Shown here in pieces: positions 5,989-8,731 of a DNA stretch of 8,731 nt. Position 1 is the stretch's first letter, and each line of letters starts with the position of its first letter. Location: the NCBI GenBank assembly GCA_016937825.1, contig JAFGVT010000044.1, forward strand, positions 1 to 8,731, in the 5' to 3' direction. The notes under the pieces are model-generated. The model saw only the letters and a program-made list of their open reading frames with translations, did no database searches and was not told where the DNA came from. This DNA is from Fidelibacterota bacterium. GTDB lineage: Bacteria; Fidelibacterota; Fidelibacteria; Fidelibacterales; Fidelibacteraceae. The translations under genes were made by a program, and so were the position numbers.

Positions 5989-7320
5989 ATGAACGAGATT
6001 AAACGCGAACTGAATTTATTCCATATGATCGCCATTATCATCGGCCTGGTGATCGGCAGCGGGGTTTTCATTAATATCGCTCCGGTCCAGCGCGCGGCGG
6101 GAAGTCCTCTGCTCGCGGTGATCGCCTGGGCGGTGGGCGGGCTTTTCATGCTGTCGCAGATCTTCATCTATGCGGAGCTGGGGACCGTCTATCCCGATCA
6201 GGGCTTCGGCTACCTTTATCTCCGCAAGGCGGGGAGCCCGATGCTGGCTTTCCTGTATACCTGGACCGCGTTCTGGACCAGCGACATGCCCTCGATCACC
6301 ATCTTGAGCCTTGCGGCCGTCACGGCGCTGAACGTGTTCTTTCCCGGACTGACCGTCAACGCCCCGGTCACGAAACTGCTGGCCATCGGGATCATCCTGA
6401 TCCTGACGGGCATTCATATCCGGAGCGTGAAGCAGGGATCCTGGATCCAGGTCGTGCTCACCCTGCTGAAGATCTTTCCGCTGGCCATCCTGGCCGTCCT
6501 GGGGCTTTTCTATCTGGATTCCCCGACGCTGTTCATCCGCCCGGAGCTTGCCGGAACGGCGAAGCATTCGGTGTTCTGGCTGATCATGATGGGCGCCTCC
6601 GGAACGGTCTGGAGCTACGCGGGATTTCCGAACATCATGTACATGGCGGGGGAGGTGAAGGATCCGCGGCGCAATATTCCGCGCGCCCTGATCTCCTCGG
6701 CGCTCTTCGTCACCCTGATGTATGTGCTGATCTCCCTGGCGACCGCCGCCCTGATCCCGCACGATGAGATCGTCCGGACCGAGGGCTTCCTGAACCCTTT
6801 CCGCTATCTTCCGGTCTTTTCGGCCTTTGCCGCGGGATTCCTGGCGATCGCGGCTTTCATTTCCTGCGTGGGCGCCACCAACGTGTGCGTCATGAGCCAG
6901 CCGCGCCTGCAGTATGCCATGGCCCGGGACGGGCTCTTTTTTAAGACTTTCGGCAAGATCCATCCGCGTTTCGGGACCCCGGTGAATTCCATTCTCCTGC
7001 AGTCCGGATTTGCGATCGTCCTGGTCTTTATCAGCCGGGATACGCTGGATTCTCTGCTGGGCTACTTCACCTTTTCCTACCTGTTCCAGAACATTCTGGT
7101 CTACGGCAGCATCTTCTGGCTGAAAAAGCGGGAAGATTACGCGCCGTCCTACGTGTCGCCCATGTGGCGGACCATGGCCGTCCTGGCCATCGTCCTGCCT
7201 CTGCCGCTGATCCTGGCAAGTTTCAGCACCTTTCCGTTGAACGGGATCTTGTTCAGCGTACTCTTCACCCTTGCGGGCATTCCCGTCTATTTTCTCTTTA
7301 AAAATCGTCTTGAATCGTGA
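5989..7320 (+). CDS. APC-superfamily amino acid permease (LAT-like)
   Basis: A 443-residue integral inner-membrane transporter of the amino acid-polyamine-organocation superfamily, importing or exchanging amino acids. About twelve membrane segments can be seen (roughly 11-33, 41-64, 85-117, 126-144, 152-175, 194-219, 232-256, 275-302, 331-349, 353-378, 393-412, 416-436). Segment 1 contains the unwound substrate-binding motif GSGVF (23-27). Segment 6 carries WSYAGFPN (208-215), followed by the family loop GEVKDPRRNIPRALI (221-235). Segment 8 leads into QPRLQYAMARDGLFF (304-318), another family hallmark. The substrate cannot be read from the sequence. Being only 10 bases downstream of the methionine synthase reactivation gene, with AGAGGG just before its ATG, it may carry methionine or a related amino acid; this is inference from context. 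It converges on the S41 peptidase gene with five bases between the stops. Confidence 0.9.
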   Translation: MNEIKRELNLFHMIAIIIGLVIGSGVFINIAPVQRAAGSPLLAVIAWAVGGLFMLSQIFIYAELGTVYPDQGFGYLYLRKAGSPMLAFLYTWTAFWTSDMPSITILSLAAVTALNVFFPGLTVNAPVTKLLAIGIILILTGIHIRSVKQGSWIQVVLTLLKIFPLAILAVLGLFYLDSPTLFIRPELAGTAKHSVFWLIMMGASGTVWSYAGFPNIMYMAGEVKDPRRNIPRALISSALFVTLMYVLISLATAALIPHDEIVRTEGFLNPFRYLPVFSAFAAGFLAIAAFISCVGATNVCVMSQPRLQYAMARDGLFFKTFGKIHPRFGTPVNSILLQSGFAIVLVFISRDTLDSLLGYFTFSYLFQNILVYGSIFWLKKREDYAPSYVSPMWRTMAVLAIVLPLPLILASFSTFPLNGILFSVLFTLAGIPVYFLFKNRLES

Positions 7321-7325
7321 GCGGC

Positions 7326-8348
7326 TTAGCGTTGCAGCAGTGAATCCAGCGCGGCCTCGATGACCGTGTCGAAGCCCTGCGCCATGTCGCTGCTGTCCAG
7401 CACCGCATAAATGTCGGGCGGCACGCCGTTCTCGTAATTGATCCCCTCCGGTGTCAGGGTGCGCGTAATGGAGAAACGGTAGATCCAGCCGTTGGGGAGC
7501 TGACCGCCGTTCGGCATTCCGAGCCCGCCCCCCGTCGTATCGCCGACCAGGAACACGTTATCCAGAGCGAGGGTCGCCAGCGAGAACATGGAGGTGGCGC
7601 TGTAGGAACCGCGGTCGATCAGCACGGCGACCGGTTTGGCATAGTGCAGCACGGTATCCGCGGGCACGGCGTAAACGGGCGTCAGGTCGCTGAATTCCTC
7701 GTGCCCGGGCCCCGCTTTAATGCAGCTCGTAAAGACCGGCGCATCCGAAAGGGTTAAATACGAGAGGAAAAGGTTGACGTTGGAAATGTAGCCGCCGCCG
7801 TTCTGGCGCATGTCCAGAATAAGGCCGTCGGTGTCCTTGTAGCGGTCGAAAAGATACAGGATCTGCGCGCCGCTGGTCCCGGTGGAAAAGGACGCGTAAC
7901 GGATATAGCCCACCCTTCCGCCGGCGATGAAATCGTGCTGGAACGGCCCGGTCGAATAGTAATCCGTCCCCAGATAGTTCTCCTTGATAAAGCGGAAATC
8001 GATATTGTCCGGCCCCAGCAGGCTGATGTCAAAGCGGGAGATGTTGAACTCCGAAAAGAGGTTCACGTGGCCGTCCCTCAGTTCGTTCAGCATGCTTCCC
8101 AGCTGAAAGAAAAGCGAATCGTCGCTCATGCCGGAACGGATCTCCGATGCGTAGCGGGCGTAGACGGCGTCCCAGTCGACGTTCTTGACATCGAAATAGG
8201 CGTACTGCTCGTTGACCTTGTTCCAGAGATAGTCAAAGGTCGCGGGCGCGTCGGCGGGCGTCGGTGGATCGAAGAAGATCCGTTCGCAGGAGAGAAGCAG
8301 CAGAGCGGCCGCCGTGAAGATCAGGATCTTTCCGTATCGTTTTTTCAT
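7326..8348 (-). CDS. S41-family (C-terminal processing/tricorn-like) peptidase, predicted lipoprotein
   Basis: S41 serine peptidases cleave protein tails or peptides; this one should be lipid-anchored in the envelope. Residues 1-20 form a signal peptide (MKKRYGK plus a hydrophobic core) ending in the lipobox LLSC with Cys21. A tricorn-like N-terminal helical part follows (about 37-98, FDYLWNKVNEQYAYFDV), ending in LRDGHV with the likely catalytic His94. The S41 core has ILDMRQNGGG (177-186), the nucleophile motif DRGSYSAT (Ser250), a glycine-rich GDTTGGGLGMPNGG loop (269-282) and YENGVPPD (305-312) with Glu306. The catalytic Lys of CtpA-type enzymes is replaced in the TTGGG loop, so a Ser-His-Glu arrangement is more likely. 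No PDZ domain is evident, in keeping with 340 residues. AGGGTGA lies just before the ATG, which directly abuts the stop of the upstream gene. Confidence 0.88.
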   Translation of the reverse strand: MKKRYGKILIFTAAALLLLSCERIFFDPPTPADAPATFDYLWNKVNEQYAYFDVKNVDWDAVYARYASEIRSGMSDDSLFFQLGSMLNELRDGHVNLFSEFNISRFDISLLGPDNIDFRFIKENYLGTDYYSTGPFQHDFIAGGRVGYIRYASFSTGTSGAQILYLFDRYKDTDGLILDMRQNGGGYISNVNLFLSYLTLSDAPVFTSCIKAGPGHEEFSDLTPVYAVPADTVLHYAKPVAVLIDRGSYSATSMFSLATLALDNVFLVGDTTGGGLGMPNGGQLPNGWIYRFSITRTLTPEGINYENGVPPDIYAVLDSSDMAQGFDTVIEAALDSLLQR

Positions 8349-8731
8349 CTATTTCACCCTGAAATAAAGCGTGAACAGGAGCTCGTGCCGGGCGGTCTCC
8401 AGCAGATAGATATCCCGTTTTCCCGTTGAGAGCATGTCCCAGACATACGCGAATTCGAGCGCGTTGCCGTTCTCCAGAATGCGCGTCAGTCCGGCTTTGC
8501 TCCGCAGCCGGAACCCGCCCGCAAAGAAGTGGCGGGACAGGATCTCAGCCGTGTTCAGGCTGCCGTTGAGCACATAGGGATAGGCCGGCCGGACGGCCGC
8601 GAGAAGCAGGGGAAGGTCCAGGCGGCAGAACAGGGAATAATCCCGCGAAGGCCGCCGGAAGTTCAGGAAAAGGATCTTTTTATCGATCGCGGGACGCGTG
8701 AAGGCATGCTCCATGCCGCCGCTGAAGAAAA
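8349..8731 (-). CDS. C-terminal part of a probable outer-membrane beta-barrel protein, truncated by the window
   Basis: The frame is open to the right edge; codons before the ATG at 8714 read FFSGG, and that ATG has no ribosome site, so it is probably internal. The 127 or so visible residues alternate polar and hydrophobic/aromatic positions in short strands (for example KKILFLNF, RDYSLFCRLDL, NALEFAYVWDML) separated by polar turns. It ends in ELLFTLYFRVK, like the last strand of outer-membrane barrels in FCB bacteria. The family cannot be named from this fragment. Its TAG stop is immediately followed by the ATG of the S41 lipoprotein gene, so the two are almost certainly co-transcribed and translationally coupled, suggesting two envelope proteins that are needed together. 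Confidence 0.62.
   Translation of the reverse strand, partial: FFSGGMEHAFTRPAIDKKILFLNFRRPSRDYSLFCRLDLPLLLAAVRPAYPYVLNGSLNTAEILSRHFFAGGFRLRSKAGLTRILENGNALEFAYVWDMLSTGKRDIYLLETARHELLFTLYFRVK

Noticed and set aside
5250..6167. 305-codon minus-strand frame across the reactivation gene and the permease start
   Set aside because: It is antisense to two well-supported genes, has low-complexity Arg/Pro/Gly-rich composition and shows no recognisable motifs.
6016..6963. 315-codon minus-strand frame opposite the permease
   Set aside because: Its highly charged, repetitive Gln/Asp/Arg/Gly composition is what the reverse of membrane-protein codons gives. There is no domain and no ribosome site.
7935..8429. 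164-codon plus-strand frame opposite the S41 peptidase
   Set aside because: It is a shadow of the peptidase and barrel genes without any family signature.

Overview
The window is GC-rich bacterial DNA carrying seven protein-coding genes, the first and last cut by the window edges. Residue positions given for a gene count from its start as annotated here; for the edge-truncated first gene they count from the GTG at base 3. The organism is most likely a member of the Fibrobacterota-Chlorobiota-Bacteroidota (FCB) superphylum. The main evidence is a PorU-type C25 sortase of the type IX secretion system (T9SS), backed by a DGH-type S41 lipoprotein next to an outer-membrane barrel. Several genes have strong Shine-Dalgarno sequences (GGGAGG before the small membrane protein, AGGAG before dnaK), and one upstream region looks like an ordinary TTG/TATATT promoter. 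Classic Bacteroidetes largely lack such sequences, so a deeper FCB lineage seems more likely, but I cannot name the phylum.

Layout. Bases 1-2488 (+) hold the C-terminal part of PorU and then maf, coupled by an ATGA overlap. Bases 2546-2743 (-) encode an unrecognised 65-residue protein with two membrane segments. A gene-free stretch follows, ending in a clear hairpin terminator with a UUCG loop for dnaK. Bases 3112-5019 (-) are a complete dnaK with no grpE, dnaJ or hrcA beside it. A 293-base divergent control region (5020-5312) contains a nearly perfect 15-base palindrome, CTGCCATAATGGCAG, a leader hairpin for dnaK and a plausible promoter for the rightward genes. Bases 5313-7320 (+) form a two-gene unit: a free-standing methionine synthase reactivation domain, then a 12-segment APC-family amino acid permease. 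Bases 7326-8731 (-) form another coupled pair: the C-terminal end of a probable outer-membrane beta-barrel protein, followed directly (TAG|ATG) by an S41-family lipoprotein peptidase.

How the genes relate. The window mixes housekeeping functions: secretion and sorting (PorU), nucleotide-pool sanitation (Maf), protein folding (DnaK), methionine/B12 metabolism with amino acid transport, and envelope proteins. I see no phage, insertion sequence, CRISPR array, tRNA or rRNA. Nothing looks like a wholly new system. The items most worth following up are the dnaK-promoter palindrome, the split methionine synthase arrangement and the small membrane protein.
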